Positions 36,975 to 46,601 of a stretch of 53,555 nucleotides of DNA are shown here, in pieces. Made by a program: the position numbers and the translations under genes. A model generated the notes under the pieces. The model saw only the letters and a program-made list of their open reading frames with translations, made no database searches and was not told where the DNA came from. The DNA is from Anaerolineae bacterium (lineage in GTDB: Bacteria; Chloroflexota; Anaerolineae; Aggregatilineales; UBA3940). The first letter of the stretch is position 1. Each line of letters opens with the position of its first letter. The stretch covers positions 1 through 53,555 of the forward strand of contig JAFGLD010000245.1 in NCBI GenBank assembly GCA_016928235.1, given 5' to 3'.

Positions 36975-37541
36975 TCAGAGATCGCTCAGCCTTCCATTGA
37001 TGGTATCCAGATCGAATTCCTCGGGGTCAAAAGCGTCATCAATCCATTCCAGGTACTCATCATGCTCCTCGTGATCCGGATCATTGATAGCCTCCAGGAA
37101 GGTATCGTATCCCCAGATACCGCCAACATCCTCGGGGGGACAGGCGCGCTTGCCCTTGACGCATACCGGAAGATCTTGGGATGGGTCAGGCGGCAAGATT
37201 TTTTCGACCAGGATGATATGATGCCAACTGTCGCCAAAATCATATTCGTAGGTGAATTGAGACTTCTCGCGCGGGGCGATCTGGTTTAGTTTATAGCGGC
37301 TTTCGTCCTCGACATCATACCAATCCTCATCCGATGGTACTCCGTAATACACTCCGCCCAAGATGAACTGGTGCAGGTGGCAGTCATACCAACCCATCGC
37401 TGTCTGGATGATGTCGTGCAGGTTGCCAAGCGTTACGTCACCGGGAACCAGCAGCCGCCGCCAGATTGGCGGCTTGCTATCTTTCAAGGTGATTTTGATC
37501 TGGTAGATTGGTGCTTCTGACTTCGATCTGGTCTTGCTCAT
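36975..37541 (-). CDS. Plasmid pRiA4b ORF-3-like protein
   Basis: The sequence YQIKITLKDSKPPIWRRLLV near the N-terminus, followed by LHDIIQTAMGWYDCHLHQF and YEYDFGDSWHHIILVEKI, is the signature of the pRiA4b ORF-3 family (also found as an IS1096 accessory protein). Full length is about 188 residues and seems intact. The biochemical role is not established. Two adjacent ATG codons exist; the one at 37541 is better spaced from AGGAGG than that at 37544. The family often travels with mobile DNA, but no transposase is adjacent here. Confidence 0.85.
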   Translation of the reverse strand: MSKTRSKSEAPIYQIKITLKDSKPPIWRRLLVPGDVTLGNLHDIIQTAMGWYDCHLHQFILGGVYYGVPSDEDWYDVEDESRYKLNQIAPREKSQFTYEYDFGDSWHHIILVEKILPPDPSQDLPVCVKGKRACPPEDVGGIWGYDTFLEAINDPDHEEHDEYLEWIDDAFDPEEFDLDTINGRLSDL

Positions 37542-37679
37542 CATATCCTCCTAAAATGATCCTTGGTGCCTGATGATTGTAGTCAGGTTAGGGAGGGAGG
37601 GCAAGATGGCCATCTTCATTCGCGGGTTCCCATCCCCGGCATTTTTTGTGCCCATTTTTTCGGGGGAAGCCCAGATTTC

Positions 37680-37708
37680 TTGATGATATGCTACGAATAG
37701 GGTAAGAT
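37680..37708 (+). promoter_or_regulatory. Probable promoter of rplI
   Basis: TTGATG (37680-37685) and TAAGAT (37703-37708) are 17 bases apart, about 40 bases upstream of the rplI start. Confidence 0.45.
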
Positions 37709-37745
37709 AGCCCATCCAACCAATATGTAGAAGGCAATATGACAC

Positions 37746-38351
37746 ATGAAAATTATTTTGCTGCAGGATGTATATAAAAAAGGCGTTGCTGGTGAGGTTG
37801 TCAATGTGGCTCCGGGCTTCGCTCGCAACTATCTTATTCCCAGAGGAATGGCTGCCAAGGCTACGCCAGGTGCTCTGCGCAAGACCGAGAATCTGAGCAA
37901 GCAATCTGTTGTCCGTCGCGCTGAGCGCGATAAAGAGTTTGGCGCTATTGCTGATAAGATCAAGAGCCTCAAGCTGTATTTTAGCGTCAAGGCAGGCGAG
38001 ACCGGTAAGCTCTATGGATCGGTTACTCCAGCCGATATCGCCGAACAGCTCAAGCAGGAGATCGGCCTGGACATTGATCGGCGTCGTGTCGGCGATCGCG
38101 CTCTGCGTGAGCTGGGCGAGGTTTCGGTTCCCGTCCGTTTGGATGCCGGCCTGGTTCCCAGCGTTCAGGTGGTGATCTATCGCGAGGGGCACGATCCGCG
38201 CCTGGAGGCAGCGGCCGAAGCTGAGATACAGGAAGCAGCAGCAGTTGATAGCATCGATGTGACCGAGATCGAGGCAGAAGAACCTATCGTTGAGATTGAG
38301 GATGATGGGGATGCTGTCACCGAGACCTCCGATGAGACGCCGGTTGAGTAA
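37746..38351 (+). CDS. rplI: Ribosomal protein L9 with acidic C-terminal tail
   Basis: L9 binds 23S rRNA near the L1 stalk. The N-terminal domain MKIILLQDVYKKGVAGEVV and GFARNYLIPRGMA are the family signature, followed by the long connecting helix and the C-terminal domain (LYGSVTPADIAEQL). At 201 residues it exceeds the usual 150 or so. The extra 45-50 residues from about 155 on are Ala/Glu/Asp-rich (VTEIEAEEPIVEIEDDGD) and probably disordered. ATG 37746 is fixed by homology. A terminator lies before the next gene. Confidence 0.95.
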   Translation: MKIILLQDVYKKGVAGEVVNVAPGFARNYLIPRGMAAKATPGALRKTENLSKQSVVRRAERDKEFGAIADKIKSLKLYFSVKAGETGKLYGSVTPADIAEQLKQEIGLDIDRRRVGDRALRELGEVSVPVRLDAGLVPSVQVVIYREGHDPRLEAAAEAEIQEAAAVDSIDVTEIEAEEPIVEIEDDGDAVTETSDETPVE

Positions 38352-38460
38352 GAGCCATCTCTGTTTTGCTCCGCTTGCTCAACGCCATATCGACATCGAA
38401 AAGATGTAGTTAGCGTACTGCTTGAGCGTTTGCCTCAGTGCTGTTTCGAGGAATGATTCC

Positions 38461-38501
38461 GAGCCGGCGGCATGATGGTTTTTGCGCCGGTGGCTCTTTT
38501 T
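38461..38501 (+). terminator. Intrinsic terminator between rplI and the RodZ-like gene
   Basis: GAGCCGGCG (38461-38469) pairs with CGCCGGTGGCTC (38485-38496) with a three-base bulge, followed by a T-run. It ends only 14 bases before the next start codon, so it may attenuate that gene and not only end rplI. Confidence 0.6.
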
Positions 38502-38514
38502 ACGAGGTCATATC

Positions 38515-39591
38515 GTGGCAGACGGCGATCTCCAATCTTTGGGACTGCTCCTGCGTCAGTCTCGCGAAGCCTATGCGCTTTCTCTTGAAGAAGTCGAAGA
38601 GCAGACCCGCATTCGGGCAAAGTTCCTACGTGCTTTGGAAAGCGGCGATGTCAGTATATTGCCGTCCATCGCGCATGCCAAAGGATTCCTGCGCAACTAT
38701 GCGCAGTTCTTGCGCCTGGATGCCAATACCATCGTAGCTCAGTTTGTCGATCTGACCGGCTCCAGCTCTACACCTGTGACCACTTCGACTGCTCCACCGT
38801 CGCCGGTACCGGCGACGCCGACGACGCAGCCCAACATCCCGGCCTTCGAGCGACCGGAAACTCCCCCGGTTCCCACGGTCATGCCTCATCCAACTGAGCG
38901 AACACGCCCTGTCTATATCGCTCCGGGGAAGCAGGTTGGGCCGGCCGGCCCGCTTGGAGCAAGCCAGGGGAAAAAGAGTTCCAGAGGGACAGAGACCGGA
39001 CAATCTAAGAGTCCTCGCCCTTCTTCTATCCCTATCTTACGATCCAATTGGATCGTCGGCGCAATTCTGGGAATCGGGATGCTCGCTATTGTCTGGTGGA
39101 CAGTTACCCGGCTTAGCACCATCACTGGGGAACAGCTGATTCCGACAGAACAGTTTTCAAACATTGCCAAACCAACTGTAACCAGTGATACAGCCGGCTC
39201 CATACCGATTGGCCAGCCTACCCTTGTATCGTCACCTACCGCGGGTATACCGATCCTGGATCGCGTCTTGCTGACCATGGCCGTCACCCGCCGCACCTGG
39301 GTCCGCATTGTCGTTGATGGCGAGATTGTTTACGAAGGTCAGGCTGAGCCGGGCAACTTGCTCCAATACACGGGGCAACAGTCCATCGTCGTGATTGCAG
39401 GCAACGGCGCCGGGTTGGACGCGACGTATAATGGCCAGGAAATTGGTTTGTTAGGAAAACCGGGCGAGGCTATCGAGCGCATTTTTACGTCTTCCGGTCA
39501 GGTTACACCGACTCCCACGCCAACCCTTACGCCGACCAGCACCGGCGTTCCTACGGCAACACCCCGTGTGACCCAGACCCCTGCCCCTTAA
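38515..39591 (+). CDS. RodZ-like helix-turn-helix membrane protein
   Basis: The N-terminal 70 residues form the HTH domain of RodZ (LLRQSREAYALSLEEVEEQ, then HAKGFLRNYAQFLRLD). A long Pro/Thr/Ser-rich cytoplasmic linker follows, then one transmembrane helix (SNWIVGAILGIGMLAIVWW), and a C-terminal periplasmic-type beta domain (RRTWVRIVVDGEIVYEGQ) ending in a Thr/Pro tail. In rod-shaped bacteria RodZ links MreB to the envelope. GTG 38515 is chosen because GAGG lies at proper distance; an in-frame TTG at 38482 falls inside the preceding hairpin. The neighbouring rodA/ftsW supports a role in cell shape, though no mreB is in the window. Confidence 0.85.
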   Translation: MADGDLQSLGLLLRQSREAYALSLEEVEEQTRIRAKFLRALESGDVSILPSIAHAKGFLRNYAQFLRLDANTIVAQFVDLTGSSSTPVTTSTAPPSPVPATPTTQPNIPAFERPETPPVPTVMPHPTERTRPVYIAPGKQVGPAGPLGASQGKKSSRGTETGQSKSPRPSSIPILRSNWIVGAILGIGMLAIVWWTVTRLSTITGEQLIPTEQFSNIAKPTVTSDTAGSIPIGQPTLVSSPTAGIPILDRVLLTMAVTRRTWVRIVVDGEIVYEGQAEPGNLLQYTGQQSIVVIAGNGAGLDATYNGQEIGLLGKPGEAIERIFTSSGQVTPTPTPTLTPTSTGVPTATPRVTQTPAP

Positions 39592-39634
39592 CTGCCAAAT
39601 GATTGATAATCTGCTGTACTCACCATGTTAAAGA

Positions 39635-40984
39635 ATGCCCAGAAGTAAGCATCGCTATTACTTACTAAGTCTTGGGTGCGCCAAGAACACCGTTGATTCC
39701 GAGAACATGGCACAGCTTTTGGGCCGCGACGGCTACCGAGGCACATCATCACCCGAACAGGCCGGCATCCTGATCGTCAATACATGTGGATTTATCGATA
39801 TTGCCAGGGAGGAGAGCCTGGATGCTTTGCGTGAGCTGGCTGCCGGCAAGCGTCCCGATCAACTCTTGATTGCGGCAGGATGCCTGGCACAACTCTATGG
39901 CACCAGACTGGTCCAGGAAGTCCCCAGGCTGGATGGTGTGATCGGCACACGCCACTGGATGGATATTGTGGGGTTTATCGAACAGCTGCAGAAGAGCAAA
40001 TATTCCGACCCCCTATACCATCTACCGGACGAGGCATCGACTGCCGGCAGCCGTGAGCCGGGTGTCTTGCAGGCTTCGATGCAGGGAACCAGTGCCTACC
40101 TCAAAATCGCCGATGGCTGCCGCCGATCCTGCGCTTTCTGTACCATCCCATCCATCAAAGGGCCGCCTGTTAGCCGCCCCGTGGATATCGTGCTCGGTGA
40201 GGCTGCTCGCCTGAACGATATGGGGGTTCAAGAGATCATCCTGATTGCACAGGATACTACTGACTATGGCTACGATCTGGGCATGAAAGATGGTCTGGCA
40301 AGCCTGCTGGAGAAAATGCCGGCGGCCGCGCCTGATGTGCCCTGGTTCCGGATCATGTATGCCTATCCCGGTTATGTAACGGATAGGCTGATCGAGATCA
40401 TGGCATCTGATGAGCGCATCCTGCCTTATCTTGATATTCCCCTTCAGCATGGGCACCCTGACGTGCTCAAGCGGATGCGCCGCCCGGCTAACATCGAGTG
40501 GGTCTACCGGACTATCGATAAGCTGCGCGCAGCCATGCCGTCTATCGCCATCCGCACCACGTTCATTGTGGGGTATCCCGGCGAGACCGATCAGGAATTT
40601 GATGCGCTGCTTGCATTTATCAACGATCTCCAGTTTGATCGGGTTGGCGCATTTGCTTACAGCTACGAGATCGGTACACCCAGCGCATCGCTGCCGGAAC
40701 AGGTGCCCGACAATGTCAAAGAGGAGCGCCGAATACAGCTGATGGAGGCGCAGCAGCCAATCTCTCTTCGACGCAACCAGGCTCTCATTGGGCAGATACT
40801 TCCTGTGCTCATCGAGGGCTACGGTGATGGCGTCAGCATCGGCCGCTCATATCGCGACGCTCCAGAGATCGACGGGATGGTGTTGGTTGAGGGGCAGTTG
40901 CCGGTTGGTGAGATTGTATCGGTGCGGATCACGGGCGCCATGCCCTACGACTTGATCGGATTAGCTGACTCACAAACCCCATAA
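39635..40984 (+). CDS. rimO: Ribosomal protein S12 methylthiotransferase
   Basis: RimO adds a methylthio group to an Asp of ribosomal protein S12. The N-terminal domain begins YYLLSLGCAKNTVDSE, with the three cluster cysteines in LGC, NTCGFI and AAGCLAQ. The radical SAM motif is CRRSCAFC. SLGCAKNTVDSE is typical of RimO as opposed to MiaB. A C-terminal TRAM domain ends the protein (SIGRSYRDAPEIDGMVLV). Length 449 residues is standard. It follows the RodZ-like gene by 43 bases. Confidence 0.95.
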   Translation: MPRSKHRYYLLSLGCAKNTVDSENMAQLLGRDGYRGTSSPEQAGILIVNTCGFIDIAREESLDALRELAAGKRPDQLLIAAGCLAQLYGTRLVQEVPRLDGVIGTRHWMDIVGFIEQLQKSKYSDPLYHLPDEASTAGSREPGVLQASMQGTSAYLKIADGCRRSCAFCTIPSIKGPPVSRPVDIVLGEAARLNDMGVQEIILIAQDTTDYGYDLGMKDGLASLLEKMPAAAPDVPWFRIMYAYPGYVTDRLIEIMASDERILPYLDIPLQHGHPDVLKRMRRPANIEWVYRTIDKLRAAMPSIAIRTTFIVGYPGETDQEFDALLAFINDLQFDRVGAFAYSYEIGTPSASLPEQVPDNVKEERRIQLMEAQQPISLRRNQALIGQILPVLIEGYGDGVSIGRSYRDAPEIDGMVLVEGQLPVGEIVSVRITGAMPYDLIGLADSQTP

Positions 40985-41011
40985 CTGACAATCAGAAGCA
41001 GGAAACAACAT

Positions 41012-41155
41012 ATGCGTAAAGATTGGGAAGTCTTTGGGCGACAGGAGATACTCGATAGCTCCTGCTGGTCCAATGTTTTCTATGAGGCTGCGCGATTCTG
41101 TCTTGCTAACTTGCACCCTTGCCAACCGCAAGAGCGACAAACACAATGCCAATAG
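41012..41155 (+). CDS. Possible small ORF (47 residues) between rimO and rodA
   Basis: A 47-codon frame begins ATG at 41012 after CAGGAAACAACAT, a plausible ribosome binding site. The product starts MRKDWEVFGRQEILDSSC and contains four Cys (positions 18, 28, 37 and 46). Composition is protein-like, with aromatic and aliphatic residues well mixed. It is in the same direction as its neighbours and ends 38 bases before rodA. No family is recognised, and at this length chance cannot be excluded. Confidence 0.35.
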   Translation: MRKDWEVFGRQEILDSSCWSNVFYEAARFCLANLHPCQPQERQTQCQ

Positions 41156-41193
41156 CAGCTCCCCTGTCATTTGCTGTCAAGGGGAGGTAATAT

Positions 41194-42315
41194 TTGTACA
41201 TGCTCAGAAAACGTTTGTCTCAAACCGGCCTCTTCTTTCGAAATTTCGATTACGTCTTGTTCTTTGTTGTGATCATCCTGATCGTGTTTGGCGTCTTGAT
41301 GATCGCCAGCGCCACGCGCGATGTTGCCAGTCTGTCCGATCGCGTTAACAGCCAGATCCGGTATGGGATCATCGGTATCGGTGTGGTCCTGATCATGGCT
41401 GCTATTGACTACCGATACTTTACCAGTACCTATCTGTGGATTTATGGCATTATTGTGGCGATTCTTGGCGTTGTCGGCATCCTGGGGGTCGAGGGTGAGG
41501 CAGGCGCGCAAAGCTGGGTCAGTTTTGGCGTGGCGGGATTTCAGCCCTCGGAGCTGGCCAAGATGCTGCTCATCATCGTCCTGGCACAGCAGCTCGCTCT
41601 GAATGCCGAGCGTATTGGGGAATTGAGAACCATTCTGATATCGCTGGGCTTTGTTGGCCTGCCGGTATTCTTCATCTTCATTCAGCCCGATCTGGGAATC
41701 AGCGTGCTGGTTTTGGTCACCTGGTTTGCGATGGTGTGGGGGGCCGGGATGCGCTGGCGGCACATCGCGCTTTTTGTTGTGCTGGCTCTCATTGCAATGC
41801 CCATCTTGTGGTCGCACATGGAGGACTATCAAAAATCTCGTATCACCTCTTTCGTTGACATCGATTCCGATAAGGATGCGGGCTACAATATGAGGCAGGC
41901 GATGACGGCTATCGGTAATGGGGGGCTGTTGGGACGCGGCTACATGCAAGGCACCCAAAGCCAACTGCGCTATCTGCGTGTCCGCCACACCGACTTCATC
42001 TTCGCCGTCATTGCCGAAGAGCTGGGCTTTGTCGGCGTGATGCTGGTGCTGGTGTTGATAGCCATCGTCGTTTTCCGTATCTTGCGGGCTGCTCGATTGG
42101 CACAAGATATGGCTGGAGGTCTGCTCTGTTATGGCGTAGCGATGGTCATCTTCTTCCAGACTCTGGTCTCAATAGGAATGAATATCCGGTTGCTACCTGT
42201 AACCGGCCTGACGCTGCCTTTCATCAGCTCAGGTGGAAGTTCGCTCGTAACACTGATGTTTGGCGTCGGCCTGGTCGAGAGCGTGGTGCTGAGGCATGGC
42301 TCGCGGCAGTTATGA
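41194..42315 (+). CDS. RodA/FtsW-family peptidoglycan polymerase (SEDS)
   Basis: SEDS proteins polymerise glycan strands from lipid II. About ten membrane helices are predicted over 373 residues. Family signatures are present: FQPSELAKMLLIIVLAQQL, a region ending RHTDFIFAVIAEELGF, and PVTGLTLPFISSGGSSLV near the C-terminus. Whether it is RodA (elongation) or FtsW (division) cannot be settled by eye; the adjacent RodZ-like gene favours RodA. The start may be TTG 41194, five bases from GGAGGT, or ATG 41200. Confidence 0.92.
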   Translation: MYMLRKRLSQTGLFFRNFDYVLFFVVIILIVFGVLMIASATRDVASLSDRVNSQIRYGIIGIGVVLIMAAIDYRYFTSTYLWIYGIIVAILGVVGILGVEGEAGAQSWVSFGVAGFQPSELAKMLLIIVLAQQLALNAERIGELRTILISLGFVGLPVFFIFIQPDLGISVLVLVTWFAMVWGAGMRWRHIALFVVLALIAMPILWSHMEDYQKSRITSFVDIDSDKDAGYNMRQAMTAIGNGGLLGRGYMQGTQSQLRYLRVRHTDFIFAVIAEELGFVGVMLVLVLIAIVVFRILRAARLAQDMAGGLLCYGVAMVIFFQTLVSIGMNIRLLPVTGLTLPFISSGGSSLVTLMFGVGLVESVVLRHGSRQL

Positions 42316-42374
42316 CAGAAATTGATGACTGGTGATTGATGATTGAACAGCAATTGTCACGGCTGAACCAGTGG

Positions 42375-42409
42375 TAGGAAGCAATCGCATTATGATAGGA
42401 AGCAACCGC
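42375..42409. repeat. Direct repeat TAGGAAGCAAYCGC upstream of gltX
   Basis: Two 14-base copies (42375-42388, 42396-42409; one T/C difference) are spaced 21 bases apart, about two DNA turns, 44 bases before the gltX start. This spacing fits an operator for a dimeric regulator, but no regulator is identified. Confidence 0.45.
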
Positions 42410-42452
42410 TTATCAAGTATAGTAGCCATCGGCTATTTCCAGGAGGAAACCA

Positions 42453-43940
42453 TTGTCCCAAACACCCCCACGCCCCGTCCGGGTTCGCTTTGCGCCCAGC
42501 CCAACCGGCTACCTGCACATCGGCAATGCCCGTGCGGCTCTTTTTAACTGGCTGTTCGCCCGCAAGTATAAGGGTGTCTTCATTCTGCGCGTCGAAGATA
42601 CCGATCAGAAGCGGTATGTGGCTGACGCCGAACAGGATTGTCAGGACAGCCTACGCTGGCTGGGACTGAATTGGGACGAAGGCCCTGATGTGGGCGGCAG
42701 CTATGGGCCTTATCGCCAATCGGAGCGATCGGAGCTGTACCGTCAGTGGGCCGGTTGGCTGCTCGATAACGGATATGCCTATCGCTGTAACTGCACGCCT
42801 GAGCGATTGGCCGAGCTTCGCGCGCAGCAGGAGAAATCCGGCGCGAAGCGTGGCTACGACCGTCACTGCCGCGATCTAGACCTGGGCGATGACATTGGGC
42901 CACACGTCGTACGTTTCAAGATGCCGCTGGACGGCGAGACCATGGTCGATGACATGATCCGCGGTCCCATCGTCTACCAAAACGCGGATCTTGAAGATCT
43001 GGTGCTGCTCAAATCGGATGGTCTGCCGACTTACCATCTGGCCAACGTGGTCGATGACCACTTGATGTCAATCAGCCATATCCTGCGCGGCGATGACTGG
43101 ATCGCCACCGCGCCGCTGCATGTCCAGCTGTACAAGGCTTTCGGTTGGGAAATGCCCCCTATCGCCCATCTGCCGATGATCTTAAGCCCCAGCGGCAAGG
43201 GCAAGCTCAGCAAGCGTGACCAGGCTTTTGAGGAAAGTGGCGTCAAGATATTGGTGCAGGTGCGCGAGTACAGGCAGGCAGGTTATTTGCCTGAGGCGGT
43301 GATCAACTTTTTGACCAATGTCGGCTGGGCCTTTGGCGACGACCGCGAGATCTTCACACCGGAAGAAGCCATGGCGCGATTCGAGATCGAGGATATCAAC
43401 CCGGCGGGAAGCAAGCTGCCGTTCGAGAAGCTCATCTGGCTTAACAATCAGTACATCCAGATGACGGCTCCGGATGCTCTGGCGGAGAAGATCAAGCCAT
43501 ACCTGGAAGCTGCCGGGCTGGTGGTCGATATGGACAAGCTGAGGGCGATCACACCTTATATTCAGGAGCGTCTTAAGCTCCTGAGCGAGGCGCCGGAGTG
43601 GCTGGCTTTCCTGTTCAAGCACGAGATCACCATCAATGATCCAAAACAGTTGCTCCAGAAGAAGATGGACGCCGAAAGCACACTCAAGGCGCTCAAGGCT
43701 TCCTATGATACACTCAAGGGGCTCGACGATTTCTCCCACGAGAAGCAGGAAGAAACCATGCGCGCCCTGGCTGTCCAGATGGGGCTCAGCGCGGGCCAGC
43801 TATTCGGCACGGTGCGGGTGGCGACTTCCGGACAGCCCGTCTCGCCTCCCTTGTTCCAATCGATGGCGGTGTTGGGCAAGGATGTCAGCCTCAAGCGCAT
43901 CCAGGATGCGATCAGGATGTTGGAAGACATGGACGATTAG
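42453..43940 (+). CDS. gltX: Glutamyl-tRNA synthetase
   Basis: A class I synthetase of 495 residues. The HIGH motif is PSPTGYLHIGNARAALFNW and the KMSKS motif is KGKLSKRDQ. A zinc-site-like region begins CNCTPERL and has a further Cys in DRHCRDLD. The C-terminal helical anticodon-binding domain is complete. The start is TTG at 42453, fixed by AGGAGG at proper distance and by homology starting at residue 8 (VRVRFAPSPTG). The window also holds glnS, so Gln-tRNA can be made directly. Confidence 0.96.
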   Translation: MSQTPPRPVRVRFAPSPTGYLHIGNARAALFNWLFARKYKGVFILRVEDTDQKRYVADAEQDCQDSLRWLGLNWDEGPDVGGSYGPYRQSERSELYRQWAGWLLDNGYAYRCNCTPERLAELRAQQEKSGAKRGYDRHCRDLDLGDDIGPHVVRFKMPLDGETMVDDMIRGPIVYQNADLEDLVLLKSDGLPTYHLANVVDDHLMSISHILRGDDWIATAPLHVQLYKAFGWEMPPIAHLPMILSPSGKGKLSKRDQAFEESGVKILVQVREYRQAGYLPEAVINFLTNVGWAFGDDREIFTPEEAMARFEIEDINPAGSKLPFEKLIWLNNQYIQMTAPDALAEKIKPYLEAAGLVVDMDKLRAITPYIQERLKLLSEAPEWLAFLFKHEITINDPKQLLQKKMDAESTLKALKASYDTLKGLDDFSHEKQEETMRALAVQMGLSAGQLFGTVRVATSGQPVSPPLFQSMAVLGKDVSLKRIQDAIRMLEDMDD

Positions 43941-44032
43941 CAAGCCGTTTGATGCGTGGCAAGTCGACAATCTACACTTCATAAGTGGTTGATTCACAGC
44001 CGGAGACTATCAATCTGGAAAGAAAATACGAA

Positions 44033-44818
44033 ATGGCCATTTTGGATGCACTGCTGGATTTAATTGGACAGACCCTGGTTTTTGCTATCATTGCGGGCAT
44101 TGTCTATGCCATAACTAGGCTGCTGCGGCTTCAGTACCGGGCCTGGACAGTCGATAATCCGAAAGTGTCCGCGCTCTGGGCGATTGCGGCTGTCCTGATT
44201 TGGGTAACCGTGCTCAGCGCTTTTCCTGAAGTGTTCAATGCTCAAGGGTATGTTCCGGCAGCGGAGCGTGAGTTCGGTGTGACAGAGGTGCTCTCGAGAA
44301 TCGCGGTATCCCTGATCTTTATTGCTCCGGCATTGCTGGTGATATGGCTGCGAAAGGAAACTGTCGCCAGTACGGGGCTATCCAGGCATAATCTAGGCGG
44401 CGCGCTGATCGTGGGATCGATGCTGTCAATCATTGTCATTGCTCTGGGAATCTTTGGACAGGATCGCAGTGCTGGTGAGGTCATTGGCGGATTGAAGATC
44501 AGGCATCTCTGGGCGCTTTTTTACTATGCATTTGTAGGTTTTAGCGAAGAGTTTTTATTCCGGGGCTACTTGCAAAGTCGTTTGATTATCTGGCTTGGGC
44601 GGTGGCGAGGATGGCTGCTGGCATCGGTTTTGATGGCGTTGGCCCATATCGTGAACCTCATCGTGTACGAAGGTGTGCCCCCTGTGGATGCTGTAGCCAG
44701 ATCGTTGGCACTGATCCCCATCAGTCTATTGTTGGGCTATGTGATGTTGCGCACCGAAAACATTGTCGCGCCGACGTTGGCCCACACGTTTGCCAATTGG
44801 ATCACGACGCTAGGATAG
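44033..44818 (+). CDS. CPBP-family intramembrane protease
   Basis: A membrane protein of 261 residues with about seven hydrophobic segments. The CPBP/Abi motifs are present: SEEFLFRGYL (E172, E173, R177), then a His in ALAHIVNLI and another in PTLAHTFANW. These residues form the glutamate-histidine active site of the Rce1-like family. ATG 44033 is preferred to the upstream GTG (43985) because of a GGAAAG nearby. Substrate is unknown. In bacteria such proteins are linked to processing or bacteriocin immunity, but no bacteriocin genes are near. Confidence 0.88.
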   Translation: MAILDALLDLIGQTLVFAIIAGIVYAITRLLRLQYRAWTVDNPKVSALWAIAAVLIWVTVLSAFPEVFNAQGYVPAAEREFGVTEVLSRIAVSLIFIAPALLVIWLRKETVASTGLSRHNLGGALIVGSMLSIIVIALGIFGQDRSAGEVIGGLKIRHLWALFYYAFVGFSEEFLFRGYLQSRLIIWLGRWRGWLLASVLMALAHIVNLIVYEGVPPVDAVARSLALIPISLLLGYVMLRTENIVAPTLAHTFANWITTLG

Positions 44819-44881
44819 CAACGGGCCTTAACGGTCGGTGATGCTGCTACCAATCGTCATGCGCTAATCGAGGAAAAGAAG

Positions 44882-46570
44882 ATGAACGCTCAGAACAATC
44901 TGACAGAAAATGAAACCAGGCCCTCCAATTTCGTCTGGGATATCGTCGATGAACACAATGCCTCCGGCCGGTTCGGCGGCCAGGTGATTACGCGATTCCC
45001 GCCGGAGCCGAACGGCTATCTGCACATCGGCCACAGCAAAGCGATCAGCCTGAACTTCGAGACGGCGAGGCGTTATGGGGGCAAGTGCAACCTGCGCTTC
45101 GATGACACCAACCCGGCCAAAGAAGAACAGGAGTACATCGATGGGATTATCGAAGATATCCGATGGCTGGGCTTTGACTGGGGCGACAAGATTTACTATG
45201 CTTCAGATTACTTCCGGCAGCTCTATGAGTGGGCTGTCCAACTGATCAAGCAGGGCGTTGCTTACGTCGACCATCTCAGCGCGGACGAGATACGCGAATA
45301 TCGCGGTACGCTGACCGAGCCGGGCAAGAACAGCCCGTATCGGGATCGAAGCGTGGAAGAAAACCTGGCGCTCTTTGAGAAGATGAAGAGCGGCGACTTC
45401 AAGGACGGAGAGTGCGTGCTGCGGGCCAAGATTGATATGGCATCGCCGAATATCAACCTGCGCGACCCTGTGCTTTATCGCATCCTCCATGAGGCGCATC
45501 CCCGCACAGGCAATCAGTGGTGCATCTATCCGATGTATGATTGGGCGCACGGGCAGTCCGATTCGATTGAGGGCGTAACGCACTCGATCTGCACGTTGGA
45601 GTTCGAGGCGCATCGACCGCTCTATGACTGGTTCCTCGATCAGCTTGGCATCCACCACCCCCAGCAGATCGAGTTTGCGCGGCTGAACCTGACCTATACC
45701 GTCATGAGCAAGCGGATGCTCAAGCAGTTGGTCGATGAAGGGCACGTCGGCGGTTGGAATGACCCCCGTATGCCAACGCTGTCTGGGCTGCGCAGGCGCG
45801 GCTATACGCCCAAGGCCATCCGCGATCTCTGTGACCGCACCGGTGTTGCCAAAAGCAATGGCGTAGTCGAGATCGAGCATCTGGAACATACTATCCGGCA
45901 AGACTTGAACCGGCACGCCCTGCGCCGCATGGCAGTCCTCGATCCGATCAAGGTGGTGATTGTCAATTATCCAAAAGGTTTGGTTGAAGAGGTGGAGATG
46001 ATCAACAATCCGGAGGACGAGAGCGCCGGAACGCGTAAAGCCCCCTTCTCACGCGAGCTGTACATCGAGCGCGAGGATTTCATGGAGGACCCGCCCCGGA
46101 AATTCTTCCGCCTCTCACCGGGGAGCGAAGTGCGCCTGCGCTATGCCTATTTCATCATCTGTACCGGGGTCATCAAGGACGCGGACGGCAAGATCGTCGA
46201 GGTCCACTGTACCTACGACCCGGAGACCAGGGGTGGCAATGCTCCTGATGGCCGTAAGGTCAAGGCAACCCTGCATTGGTTATCGGCTCCACATGCCAGG
46301 ACGGCAGAAGTCCGCCTGTATGATCGCCTCTTCGTCGAGCCGGAGCCGGGCAAAGACTTTCTGAATGCCCTCAACCCTGACTCGCTCACAGTCCTGGGGC
46401 ATTGCTATATCGAGCCGGCTCTAATCGATGCCGGGCTTGGCGAGCATTACCAATTCGAGCGCATCGGCTACTTCTGCCTCGATCCCGATTCGACGGACGG
46501 CAAGCCGATCTTCAACCGCACCGTCACGCTTCGAGACACCTGGGCGAAGATACAACAAAAGCAAGCATGA
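44882..46570 (+). CDS. glnS: Glutaminyl-tRNA synthetase
   Basis: A class I synthetase of 562 residues. The HIGH motif is [17 protein letters not shown] and KMSKS is [10 protein letters not shown]. The C-terminal beta-barrel anticodon domains ([28 protein letters not shown]) identify GlnRS and exclude GluRS. Most bacteria outside the proteobacteria and a few others make Gln-tRNA by GatCAB; GlnRS in bacteria is generally viewed as acquired from eukaryotes. It stands 63 bases after the CPBP gene and converges with selA. Confidence 0.96.
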   Translation: MNAQNNLTENETRPSNFVWDIVDEHNASGRFGGQVITRFPPEPNGYLHIGHSKAISLNFETARRYGGKCNLRFDDTNPAKEEQEYIDGIIEDIRWLGFDWGDKIYYASDYFRQLYEWAVQLIKQGVAYVDHLSADEIREYRGTLTEPGKNSPYRDRSVEENLALFEKMKSGDFKDGECVLRAKIDMASPNINLRDPVLYRILHEAHPRTGNQWCIYPMYDWAHGQSDSIEGVTHSICTLEFEAHRPLYDWFLDQLGIHHPQQIEFARLNLTYTVMSKRMLKQLVDEGHVGGWNDPRMPTLSGLRRRGYTPKAIRDLCDRTGVAKSNGVVEIEHLEHTIRQDLNRHALRRMAVLDPIKVVIVNYPKGLVEEVEMINNPEDESAGTRKAPFSRELYIEREDFMEDPPRKFFRLSPGSEVRLRYAYFIICTGVIKDADGKIVEVHCTYDPETRGGNAPDGRKVKATLHWLSAPHARTAEVRLYDRLFVEPEPGKDFLNALNPDSLTVLGHCYIEPALIDAGLGEHYQFERIGYFCLDPDSTDGKPIFNRTVTLRDTWAKIQQKQA

Positions 46571-46601
46571 CCCTGCGTGACGGGTGATGAGATCGTCATT
46601 T

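Noticed and set aside
41167..42105. Antisense open frame (312 codons) across rodA/ftsW
   Set aside because: Its His/Gln/Asp-rich translation is the typical shadow of a hydrophobic membrane protein gene.
42339..42377. 12-residue ORF with Glu and Gln codons before gltX as a leader peptide
   Set aside because: There is no ribosome binding site or terminator, and it lies in a low-complexity GATTGATGATTG tract.
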